Assembly: GCA_965644315.1 (NCBI GenBank)
Contig: CBFFRQ010000038.1
Span: forward strand, 186,001-250,000
Direction of reading: 5' to 3'
Length of the DNA: 64,000 bases
Source: Caecitellus pseudoparvulus
Lineage: Eukaryota > Bigyra: Bicosoecida
Below the pieces are notes generated by a model. That model searched no databases. It saw only the letters and a list, made by a program, of their open reading frames with translations, and was not told where the DNA came from. Each line of letters begins with the position of its first letter. The first letter of the stretch is position 1. This document shows positions 1-10,600 of this stretch, in pieces. The position numbers and the translations under genes were made by a program.

Positions 1-309
1 GCTCCAATCCACAGCTCCTGCACGAACTTGCCCTAGCGGCCGTGGTTCGCAAGCCACAGCGCAGGGTTTGAAACAGCGTCCCGGGAATTCAACGACATCT
101 CCTGCACACTGTCAGTCCCCCCCACGTCCAATCCAGCCCTCCAATTCAGTTCCATGCCGCGACTTGTAATCTGTGCGAGCTTGAAAACTGTGCATTGACA
201 GTGCGGCACTTACCTCAGCATTGCGAGTTGTGGAAGATACAGTCTTGTGACTCCCCCAATCTGACGGAGCCTCCGACTCTGCTGACACAGCTCTCCCCCC
301 CATGGCCAT
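1..309 (-). CDS. possible 5' end of a divergent gene, partial
   Basis: This is a weak candidate. On the minus strand an ATG at 309 opens a 32-codon stretch ending at 214 in front of a good donor (GTAAGT, 213-208). A CAG acceptor at 104-102 would give a 112-nt intron. The following frame stops at a TAG near 40 unless another short intron intervenes, so the model is incomplete. The position, head-to-head with the Nudix gene, is typical of this window. No domain is recognisable. It could equally be upstream non-coding sequence. Confidence 0.2.
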
Positions 310-701
310 GGCTCGGCAGGTGGACAGGTCTGCGCAGCTTGCTTGCTCGATGAAAGATGGGACAGAAAGAATGTGCTTGGTGCGCTGCACTCACATCCGC
401 GCGCAGTGCTCGGGACGGACTACTGCGGGGCCGACCACACTTCGAGCAGTGGTCGAGCATTGCCCACCCCTTGCCAATGTTCCAACTTTCGCCTGAAACT
501 CCACATTTGCGTTGCAGCACGTACATGCAATTTCTAGTCCCAAGGTGCTTCTGCATCCTGCGACCTTCGCTGTACACGCGACTGTTCAGCAGGGCAACGG
601 CAGCTGTCGGCTGCGGAAATTGGCTGCCCGCGCTTTGGCTCCAAACGCAAGAGCCGACGCAGGCCGTGCCAACATCCACCCCGGTGTGGCGCTGTAGCAT
701 C
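310..701. other. intergenic, upstream of the Nudix gene
   Basis: No gene was recognised here. Reading frames are open on both strands only because of the GC bias, and none shows a domain. It probably holds the 5' UTR and promoter of the Nudix gene. Confidence 0.4.
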
Positions 702-1377
702 ATGGCGGCAGATGGCTGCGTCACTCCCCCGCCGCAGCCCGTCACCGACGTGGAGACACGTTCCCCAAAGCTCCGAAAGCAACGCGCTGGCGAGAAGTAT
801 GGCCCAGACGGCTTCAGGCACCGTGCAGGCTGCGTCGTCGTGCGGGCAGGCGACGACGGTACGCCGGAGGTTTTCTTGTGCTCCTCCCGGAAGCAGCCTG
901 TCACCAAGACCCGCCGCTTCGTGCTCCCTGCGGGCGGTGAGTGTGCTGCAACGGCGTGCCGTGGAAGCACAAGCGCGCCGGCAACACGCTACGGGCTGCT
1001 TCCCCACAGGCATTGAAGAGGGAGAAGCGGAAGCGCAGGCGGCAGTTCGAGAGACGCAGGAGGAGGGCGGGGTCGTCTGTGGCAAGTCTCGCTGCGTGCT
1101 GCTCGGCACGTGGAGCGATGCCAAGCGGCGGAGCCACACGACGTACTTTGCGACCACCCTGGAATCACAAGAAAGCAGCCCAGAGGGCCGCCAGTGCCAG
1201 TGGCTGCCCGTGCCACAAGCCAAGGCTGTGCTCATGAAGAAGAACGGCATGTCTGCCGCGCTGGACTGCTTGCATGCGGCCCTGCTGACCGACCTCTGCG
1301 CCAGTGCGGCAGCGCCGGCTGCTGCGCCGGCAGAGTCACCAGGCGATGAGCAGCAGAGCAGCGAAATGGCGCCCTGA
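702..1377 (+). CDS. Nudix hydrolase, diphosphoinositol-polyphosphate phosphohydrolase-like
   Basis: Two exons, 702-936 and 1010-1377, give a 200-residue protein. The 73-nt GT-AG intron cuts exactly inside the Nudix box. After splicing the box reads GGIEEGE-AEAQAAV-RETQEEGGV, a perfect match to GX5EX7REUXEEXGU, and neither unspliced frame contains it. The region before it (DGFRHRAGCVVVR, then FLCSSR) and after it (LLGTW, then HTTYF) resembles the DIPP/Aps1 group, which hydrolyses diphosphoinositol polyphosphates or diadenosine polyphosphates; that substrate is inferred from the family. The ATG at 702 (catcATGGCG) is chosen because it opens the frame shortly before the domain. The last 30 or so residues are Ala/Ser-rich. 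The gene converges on the helicase gene, with 87 nt between stop codons. Confidence 0.85.
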
Positions 1378-1464
1378 GGGCAGCAGGGCAGCCCGATCCC
1401 ACATCTACATGAAGAGTTTTGCTTTCCTGCGTGATCCAATGCATTGGTCGCTGTGTGCACAGGC

Positions 1465-3724
1465 TCACTCCGCAACAATGTCTGCGTCAGGCCACCGCGA
1501 GGCCGCAGGCTTGTGCTGCGGGGGACTCGCGGGCAAGGCAGCCAGCTGCTCCTCCAGTGCTGTGGAGATGTCTGCTGCCAGGGCAGCATCATCCACCGCC
1601 GTCACCATGCTGTCTGCGTAGGTCGTCGTGGGAGCTGTCGGCTGCGGCGGCAGGGGCTGGGGGATGGGCAGCAGCTCCGGGTCGAAGCCGGGGGCGAAGA
1701 AGCGCCCTGACGCGCCGTGGTACTTCAGCGCCGTGCTGCCCAGCGTGCCGGCGTAGCGGTTCTTCTTGATGTCCAGGCTCTTCGCGCCGTCGCTGCCCAC
1801 CTGCAGGATCCAGACATTGTCCGCCTCCTGCGTCGCCTTGGCGGAGCCGAAGACAGAGGACAGGGACAGGGAGCTGCCAGAGGGCTCCTTGCGCGGGTGG
1901 ATGACCACCGACACCGACACGTTGCGGGAGGAGGCGAACTGCCGGAAGGCGTCCAGGGCGCGGTCCTGGGCGTCGAACTTGTCCGCGACGCCCGCCCCCA
2001 TCATGCGTGCTGCCATCATGAACTGCAGGTTGTCCAGCAGGATGTGCGAGACGTCGTGCCGGTACACGACGTAGTCCATGGCGTCCAGCACCGCCCCCAC
2101 CTCCGTGCTGCCGTAGTAGCGCAGGAAGAAGAGGGGCAGTCCCGACAACTCCTCCATGGCGGCGCGGAAGGCAGCCTTGTCCGCCAGCACCTCCCCGCCA
2201 TACCGCTGGCGCAGCATGGTCTTCACCAGGCGGGGCACGGGGATCTCGAAGCTGCCCCACATGGACGCGATGCCTGCCTCGGCCAGGTCCAGGGATAGCT
2301 GGGACAGCAGCGTCGTCTTGCCGCTGCCGGTGGGCCCCGTCAGCACAGTCAGCTCCCCCGTGCGAAAGCCGTGCGTGGCGTCCGTCAGGGGGGGCAGGGA
2401 GGTGTACTCTGCCCCCGTCCGGTGGGGCGGCGCGAACACCTCCGCCGCCACCTCCCCTGCCAGGTCGGCCAGTGTCAGCACCTGGTCGTGGTTGCAAGGG
2501 GTGGCGCCCGCCAGCACCTCCCCCAGGTCTGCTCCCGCCCGCAGCGCGTCGTTGGCATCCTTCAGGGGCGTGCCGTCGGACGCAGAGGGCGCCTGCACCA
2601 CCAGGCACCGCCCCCTGCCCAGCTTGTGCAGCACACGCTGCACGCCTGCCGACCCCGCAGCGTCCGCGTCCATCCACAGCGTGATGCGCTCGAAGGGCTC
2701 GAACAGCGGCAGGAGTTCGGGGGGCAGGGAGTTGGCGCCGTTGGGCAGGGACACGGCGGGCAGCCCCGTCGCCTGCCACACGGACATGGCGTCCAGCTCC
2801 CCCTCCGTCACCACCACCTCCTTGCAGCCGGGCGGGAGGGTGTGCAGGCCGAAGAGCCCCGGCTGGCCGCCGGCAGCCGCCGTCGGCTGGCTCTGCATGC
2901 ACCGCTTGTCCGTGATGGAGCGCAGTTTGGCCTTGGCAAAGGCCCAGGTGGTGCCGCCCAGCTCGCTGCGCAGGCAGCCGTCGGAGTGGGAGGCGGGGGC
3001 GAGGGATGGGAACACCACGCACTGGTGCGGCTGCCACTTGCCCTCCTGCATGAAGCTCCACTGCACGCCGCCCACGCCGTAGTGCTCCAGGGTGCTGCGC
3101 TTCAGCCCGCGTTGCTGGGTGAGGTACTGCAGCACGTCTGGGAAGCCGTTCTTGTGGCACAGCGCGGTGTGGGCGGTGCTCACGCTGTCCCCTGAGAACC
3201 GCGGGGGTGAACCAGGCTTGCGGGGTGCCTCTACGGGCGCCCGGGCAGGCTGCGCTGGCCGCTGCAGCTTCGGCACGTCCCCCAGCTCCCGCTTCAAATC
3301 GTACCAGGAGCCTGAGCTGCCGCACCGGTGGCAGAAGAATGCCCCCGTCCCGCGCTTGATGTACATCTTGTACATGTTGCTGCTCTTGCCTCCCGTGGGC
3401 TTCCCACACAGTGGGCACTCACGCACGACGAAGTGCGTGCCGTTTGCCTGCGCGAATCGAAGGAGAGAGTGTGGCTTGGACAGCTGAGAAACGCACCAAG
3501 GCAGAGCACTGCCTGCGCACCTTGAAGGACAGGCCCTTCCTGTCCAGATACATCTCTAGATCTGCATCTGGCAATTCGAAGTGCCTCGACACAAACGTGT
3601 CGTGCGCAATGGAGCCCAGCAGCGCCTGTGGTTGCAGGTGACGCAGACCGATTTCCGCACGCCCCGACACTCGCAGCAGCCCACTCCCAGCCACCCGACA
3701 AGCGACGCGGGCGGCACGAAGCAT
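1465..3724 (-). CDS. TWNK: Twinkle-type mitochondrial primase-helicase
   Basis: Exons 3724-3521 and 3447-1465, with a 73-nt intron between them, encode 728 residues. Order of parts: an Arg-rich, acid-poor N-terminus that looks like a mitochondrial presequence; a zinc ribbon with Cys pairs near 79/82 and 107/110 (CPLC, CHRC); a Toprim fold with the catalytic Glu in VTEGELDAM (about 283-285) and the Asp motif LWMDADAAG (about 326-334); and a RecA-like helicase with Walker A GPTGSGKTT near 439. This is the T7 gp4-like architecture that unwinds mitochondrial or plastid DNA. The retained zinc-ribbon cysteines and Toprim residues suggest primase activity may persist, as in plant and protist Twinkle; animals have lost it. 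The intron falls between LDRKGLSFK and the zinc ribbon. An upstream minus-strand ATG at 3906 is in another frame and is more likely leader sequence. Confidence 0.9.
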
Positions 3725-3982
3725 GAGCTCTGAACTTCTTGCGCCTGAGTAAACACACGACCCTGCTGCAAGGCCTGCAGAAGCTCGCCGAGCGCTTTCT
3801 GATGCGCGCTATCCCTGGCAACGTGCCGCTGAGGCGCCAGACACTGCACGGCTCCACGCGTGTCACGAAGGAACTCATGCAGCTTTGCTGGAGAGACGGA
3901 GGTCATGCCAATGTGTTGTCAAACGCTGCATTGCATTGCGCCACCCGCCCCCCTCCCCACGCCGCACACACTCCCCGCCCCA

Positions 3983-6900
3983 TCAAATGTCCAGCTCGTC
4001 CACCTTCTCCACCCGCTCCTGCAGCGCGCTGAAGACATTGATCATGTCGCAGTTGGCTGTCAGGCGCTGGAACGTCAGCACGGACTTGAGCACAGCCATG
4101 TCCGTCGCCTCCCGCGCCTGCCCCGCCAGCGCCAGTCGCAGGTACATGGACAGGCGCGCCACCGGCAAGTGCTGCGGCAGCAACTTCAGCACCATGCGAC
4201 AGTCAATGGTGGTGGCGTGGCGCAGCAGTAACTCCTCGGCACGGTCCGCGTACACGTCCTGCATGCCCTCCGGCGCCTCGTAGAAGTACAGGTGCAGCAG
4301 GCGCCCGAAGGCGTCGTCGGAGCCGTCCTCCTGAAGCACTTGCTGCGCATATGCCTCCGCCCCCTCGTGGTCCTCCAAGTGCCGCACCAGCAAGTCCAGC
4401 GCCGTCGCGTGCTTGCCCATGCGCCGGGCCACCTGCACCTGCTCCGGCAGCAAGTTCGTCCCCCGCAGGGCGTCCCACACGCTGTCCGTGTTGAAGTCCT
4501 GCTTGGACCGCAGGACAGTCAGCAGCTTGGCGCGGGTCTCGGCGTGGGGCGTGTCTGGGGGCCAGGCCGCCTCCTGCGCTGGCAAGGCCACCGCTTGTGC
4601 CGCTGCCAGGGCCGCCCCGCTGCCACTGCCAGCTGCCGCTGCCTCCTTTACCACCCCCTCTTGGTGCAGCTTCAACGTGTTGATGAAGCTGAGCAGGAGC
4701 GCCGTGACACCCACCGTGCCGCCGCTCTGCAGCTTCAACACACTGTGCTCCAGGAACTGCTGCTGGCACTGGGGGCCGTTCCGCTTCAACGACTCGAGGA
4801 ACGCTGCCACGGCCGTGCCGTCCAGCTGCCCCTCCCGCTCAGGCGACGTCAGCGCACGCATGCCCGCCTGCACCAGGCGCTCGTCCTCCGACTCCAGCAG
4901 CCATGGCAGGAAGCGCTTGAGGACGTTCAGGTCCGTCTCCTGGGACAGAATGTCCACCGTGTCCTCCACACCGTCGAAGCCCGCCTCGCTCAGGGCGTGA
5001 GTGCCCACCTTCATCAACAGCTCCAAAGCAGCCACGCGCTCACCCCGCACTCGCTGCAGCCGCGCAAGGCACTGGTACAGCTGGTACCTCTTCAGGTACT
5101 CCTGCGCATCCTCCAGAGACACGTCGGTGGGGCTCTGCAGGAACCCCTGCAGAGCTGCCATGTCGTCCGCCAGGCAGTACACCCGCATGAGGGCCGTGTC
5201 CAGGAGGATGCTGGGGTGGCTACCGTCGGGGAAGCCCAGCTCCCCCCGCCGCCGCTCCAGCACCAGGCGCACCACGCGCATGGCCCGCCCGATGGTGCTG
5301 ATGACCGTGTCCCGGGGCGGCTTCTGGCCCCCGCCTGCCTTGGTCAACACTGCAGTCGCCACGGTTTTGAAAGACACTGGCGGGGGCATGGCTTGCCCTG
5401 GCTCCGGCCGGTCGTGGTCGTGGGTCGCCGCGGCAGCCACACTCCAGTGCCCCGCCACGATGCCCTGCAACAGGCACGGCGAGAAGAGCTCCGGCGTGTA
5501 CCCCAGCTTCAGCCGCCGGCTCTGCAGCTCGGGGAAGATGCACAGCAACTCCTGGGGCGGCAGAGCAGCCTGCTGCAAGTGGTGCGTGGCCTTGTCCAGG
5601 TGCAGCCCCAGCAGCAGCAAGCGCCCGGCAAGCTCGTGGAAGTGGCGCAGGCGGTGCGGCAGTTCGCCCGGGGGGGTTGTGTTCAGCAAGATGCTGTACG
5701 CTGTGTCGCTGCTGGGCACAGGCTGCTGCAGCAGCTGCGTCACCTGCTGCCCGAAGTCCACGTGGGACAGACGCAGGAGCGCCTTGGGGGTAGCCACCAG
5801 CACGGGGTGCCGGCCCCGCTCGTGTGGGCCCATGCCCGGGATCCAGCCGTCGCACATGCCCACCGCGCGGTCGAACTCGCTGGGCACCGTCCACCGCTGC
5901 ACGGAGCGCCCAGGGTCCAGCTGGGAGTGCACCTCAACTGTCTGGCCGTCTTTGGCCAGGGCCAGGATGTATGGGAAGCAGTAAGCCAGGTCCATGGGGT
6001 CAGCCGCCCACTGAATGTGCTTGGCCGCGGGCGAGTTGGCCACCGGCACCGCGACGCCGTCAGACGTGATGAACACGCCTTTGTGCCCTGTGGAACTGAG
6101 CAACAGCTCCCCCTCCAAGTCCGACGGCGCGGCAGTGCCACCCCCTGCCCCTGCAGCGCCGCCTGGCTGCCACAGCCTGGCCTCCTGCTCGCTGCGCACG
6201 GGCGGGGACGGGATGAACTTGATCATGGGCTCCGTCCCCGCCAGCTTCACGCCAAACACGTCACGCGGCACAGCTGCACCCGAAGACCCATCTGCCTCCA
6301 TGTCGTCCAGGAGGTTGTACTCCCGCCTGTACCCCACAGCGATGGTGCTGCCATAGTACCCCAGCCGCCGCACAGGGTCCGGGAAAGCCAGCTCCCGAGG
6401 CCCCTCCAGCGCCAAGCCACCCCCCTGCGCGCCCCGCAGCGTAAACAGCAGCAATTTTCGGTTCGTCGTCGCCACGGCCAGGCGGTGCAGAGGCGGGCGC
6501 GCAGAGTTCACCGCCAGCAAGCTTGCCTTACCCTTGGCCTTCACATCCAGCTCCTCGCTGGTGCCGGTGGCCATGTAGTGGGCGAAGACACGACCTGCCT
6601 TGATGCCCAGCACCACCGCCAGGGACGGCACCACTTCCAACTGTGTCACTGGGGAGCGGGAGCCCACGCTGACTTCGAAAGTCTCGTGGTCGCTGGACGG
6701 CGTGCCAGACTGCAGAGCAAGGCAGCGAAAGAAGTGTGCCGCAAAGCGCCGAGCAGGCTACCGCCGGGACATCGCACGCACAGACATGTCCACCTTAATC
6801 ACACGCCCTGACTCGGCCCCTGCATACACCGTAGAACCTGCTCGAGCGCGAAGCAGGGCACCGTGCTTGCAAGCCAATGCGGCACTGTGGCCCGATTTCC

Positions 6901-7007
6901 GCACCATGGCAAGCAACGCAGCTGAGCTTCTCGGCGGAGATCCTCACACATGTGTCCATAGTGAACGCGCTGCGAGGCCCACTTGTGTAGTCTGATGCCG
7001 CCGCCAT
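3983..7007 (-). CDS. VPS39: VPS39/VAM6-like HOPS tethering subunit
   Basis: Three exons (7007-6905, 6837-6782, 6709-3983; introns of 67 and 72 nt) give 961 residues, close to the family's usual 850-1050. Splicing yields ...SCVACHGSTVYAGAESG, which restores the first blades of the citron-homology (CNH) propeller; the long exon alone would start in the middle of the fold. The N-terminal half is the CNH-like propeller (for example GYYGSTIAVGYRREYNLLD). The C-terminal half is alpha-solenoid/clathrin-repeat, including LLDTALMRVYCLADD and the Vps39-type end (LRLALAGQAREATDMAVLKS). In other eukaryotes Vps39 binds Rab7 and the HOPS core for late endosome and vacuole fusion. Vps3/TGFBRAP1 of the CORVET complex is a close relative and cannot be fully excluded. 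Both introns lie in the first 6% of the coding sequence. Confidence 0.85.
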
Positions 7008-7617
7008 GGTACAGGGCTGCTACGAGAACTCCGTCGGCCACCACACTGGCCCAGGGGAGACCTCCTCTTCAGCGCAAGCTTACACAGACCCTCTGCAACG
7101 AAGATCACTTCCTCAACGAAACCAAGAGTGCAGCGAGGCAATCACCCTGCATTCACCCTCATCACATGATGCGCAGACGGCACGCCTGGCTTTTCTTTTT
7201 GAAATTGCACCGCTTGTGGGTTGAGGTTACTCTGCTCGTACAATTGAAGCGTAGCGGGCGGTGGTGGGAGCAGGGGGATGAAGGTGACGAGGCACCGTGT
7301 GCGAAAGGCCCTGACAGAGACAAATGGGGTAAAGCGTGGCGCAGGGCAGGAGACCGTTGGCTGTGCCTGGTAGGAGGTGGGTGAGGGAGGGAGGCACCAA
7401 GTCAGCTCTGGCGCCTGAACGTGAGGGCATGCAGCAGGTGCAGGCGAGTGGTGATGCCTTTGGGGGTGTAGTAAACGAACTGTTGCCCGCTTCTCTTTTG
7501 AGGAGCAAGTGTGGGTCAGGTGTGGTTGAAGACGAGAGGTGACAATACATTGAATTCCTACCCCTGCAGTGCATCGAGCAGCTAACCCAAAAAAACAAGA
7601 GGTTGCATGACATGTGA
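7008..7617. other. intergenic, between VPS39 5' end and LRR gene 3' end
   Basis: No gene was seen. The stretch should contain the VPS39 promoter and 5' UTR and the 3' UTR of the LRR gene, since both are transcribed leftward. Short open frames here show no domain. Confidence 0.5.
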
Positions 7618-10600
7618 CTAGCATAAGTTGACACTCTTCCGAACGGAGCTTTGCTGGGGCCTTGCTGCTGAAAATGACACTCTGCCACGCTCATCCAAGT
7701 GACGATCAACTGACAAACGTCTATTAGCCTCCGGTACTGTGAGCTCAGGGAAGGGTTGACGTGAAGCTGCCGGAGAACGTGCACTAAGGAGGCCCAACAC
7801 TGTTGAGCCAGCTCCGGCCACGGATCTTCCCGACCTCTGGGAACCACTTGCAGGCAGTGGAAGCACTGGCAAGTCTGGAGCACGCTGTGGGTACAGAGTG
7901 TTGGGCTTCGTTGTTGGTCTTGGGACCAGGGTTGGCTGTGTCACACTGCTGCGTCGGAATACTGGGTTTGTTCCTTGAAGTCTTCGCCCGCTTTCGACGC
8001 TAGCAAGAGGGTTCGGCCGCAATGGGGGTATTCCACTCTTGGTTGCGGTGCCCTGTGTTGGCAGTTGGGCATCACTCCCAGCCGGCATGACCACCAGGGT
8101 TGACCCCGAGTCACCCACCACCTCCGCCATGCCAGTCTCCACGCTCAGTCCCTGCTCCTGCACCATGCCCAGCACACTCAACACATCCGACGCGGGTCGA
8201 GACGCTGCCGGCCGCACCTCGCCTCGCCGCACACACCGCTGCGCCAACGCCCACACAATGCTGCCCACACCCGGCACTTGGCTGTCAGTCACATCGCCCA
8301 GCTGACCACTGCTGCCACTTCCTGCACTGGTTGGCCCCAGCTCAGGCAGCCATGCTCGCAGGCGCCGACCCACAAGTGCCAGCAGTGCTCGCACTCGGCC
8401 ACTGTACCCTCGAGCGACAGCCATCGCCAGCCACAGCAGCACAAGCACATGCCCGATGCCTGAGATGAAGGATGCAGCAGTGGCCAGCCCGCCACCCACC
8501 GTACCAACACCCACACACACCACCTGCACCAGGATACCGCCATGGGCCAGGACATCCAGGTCGCTCAGCTCAGCCAGCGCCCAGGGCCGACGGTGCTGCA
8601 CGAGGGCCATGCTGCCCGCCACACCTACACCCACACAAACGATGCGAGCCACGGTGGATGTCGTCATGCTGCCCATGACCGCCACCAAGACGACGAGGGC
8701 CATTTGCAGGGCAGGGAAGGCGTGGGTGGGCAGGAGGCGCCCGGCACCGCAGCAGGCACGCTCACTGGCGCGTGCTGCCGCAAAAGCCGCTGCTTGGAAT
8801 GCCTTGCCTGCCCCTGTTGCGTGTGCGAGGCGGACTGCTTGCTGTGGCGTGTACTGTGTGCGGTATCCTTTGCTGCAAAAGGCAGGAATGGTCGCCCCTC
8901 GTGGCAGTAGGTGTTGCGACCTCCGCCACTGCCGCCACGCCAGCACACTCAGCACACCCACTGTGGCAGCCAAGCACTGCAGCGTCAGGGAGGCAGCGTA
9001 CCCGCCCACGTCAGCCGCATGCCCAGCGACATCGTCCGGACCGGACATGCCACGCCACACTGGCTGCAGCCCCACGATGCGGGCCTGGCCTTGGATGACA
9101 CTGGGCACCACCTGCATGTACGCTGCTGGCGCAAGGAGCAGGAAGATGGTGGTCCAGGTCTTGCCAGGTGCCGCGCGAGCGCACCACAACACAGCGGCAC
9201 TGACACACAGCAGGACGGCGCCATAAACGGCCATGATGATGTTGGCAATGTCATGCGGGCTGCGACTGTCTCCTCCGCCCATGAGACACCCGGCACTTGG
9301 CATTGTCGCGACGCCAGCTCGCCCTGTAAGTGCGCCCAGGATGCCCAGGACATCCACGCCTTGGGCTGGTTCAAGCTGGCTTGCGTAGAGAGTGCCGTTG
9401 GGCGGCAGAGTCTGCTCTTGGCCTGCTCGCCACGGCTGGGCCATGCCACAGACATCGGTCCACTGGCCCAGCGTGTGGGCTGCCGCCTGCAGTGTGCCTG
9501 GCGTGTCGGCCACCAACAGCGCCACCTGCCCCGCCATGCCGATGTACCACATGGCCAGGCGCAGGCCACCACTGAACAGGGTTGTTGCAACACGGTCTGG
9601 AGCGCGTGCATACCCATGCACTGCGAAGAGGGACATGACCAGTCCCAGCGCCATCTGTACAGCTGTGGCGCCTGCCTTGACGATACCCGGGGCCACGCCA
9701 TTGTACGGACACTGGCGGCATGTGGTGCAGGGGGAGGTCGCAGCCCAGCCGTCGGTACAGGTTTGGCATGCGAGGCCGCCGTGTCCAGGCTGGCAGGCCT
9801 TGAGGAGGCGCACGTCAGCGTGGGGGAGGCATGAGCCTGGTCGAGGGCATGGGAGGATGAGGGCTTGTGGTGAGGAGCAGTGTTGAGCACATGCGAGCTG
9901 GGCTGGGAAGCGGGGGACTGTGTAAGGAGCTGCTGCCGGGTTGAGTGAGGGGTGGGTGAGTGCCCAAGCTGAGTGGGGTGGAGAAGGGTGGGTGACGGCA
10001 GATGGGCTGGGAGAAGCTGGGGCAGTGGGCGAAATTGTGCTGGAGTGGGACGGTGCTGCTGTGGGGCTGCTGGTCATTGTGGTGCTTGGTGTGATCGTTC
10101 GTGTTGGACTCGCACTGCTACTACTGCTACGGCTGCTGCTGGCACTGGGTGTGACACTGGGCGTGTTGGATGAGGATATGGTTGATGAAGAGGTGGTTGA
10201 AGGTGTTGGACTGCAAGTTGTGGTTGGGCTCGCTGTGCTGCTCGGGGTCGTTGTGGTTGTAGAAGTGGCAGTGGGTGTCAGGCTCGCAGTGCTTGTTTGG
10301 CTGGCTGAAGCTGTGGGAGAAGCAGATCCACTCGGTGTCACAGATGTGCTCGAAGTCACAGATGAAGTTGGGGTCACGGTGGGAGTGTGTGAAGCGCTTG
10401 GGGTGCTGGACGGCGTAACTGAAGGCGAAGGAGTGTGTGAAGGGGTTGGGGAAGGTGTACCAAGGGGTACGATCTGACCAGGCAAGCACACCACATCAAC
10501 AGCAGCCGGACAAATGCCTGCTGTGCAGTTCCACACACCGTACAGCGTGCTACCCATACATGATCCTTCTCCTGTGCAAGAGATGCTGCACAGACCAGGA

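Noticed and set aside
534-1592. 352-codon minus-strand frame across the Nudix gene
   Set aside because: It is antisense to the Nudix exons and intron, with no recognisable domain. The plus-strand spliced product has a perfect Nudix box.
3556-3906. 116-codon minus-strand frame starting at an ATG upstream of Twinkle
   Set aside because: It overlaps the Twinkle first exon in another frame and has no domain. It is more likely leader sequence with an upstream ATG.
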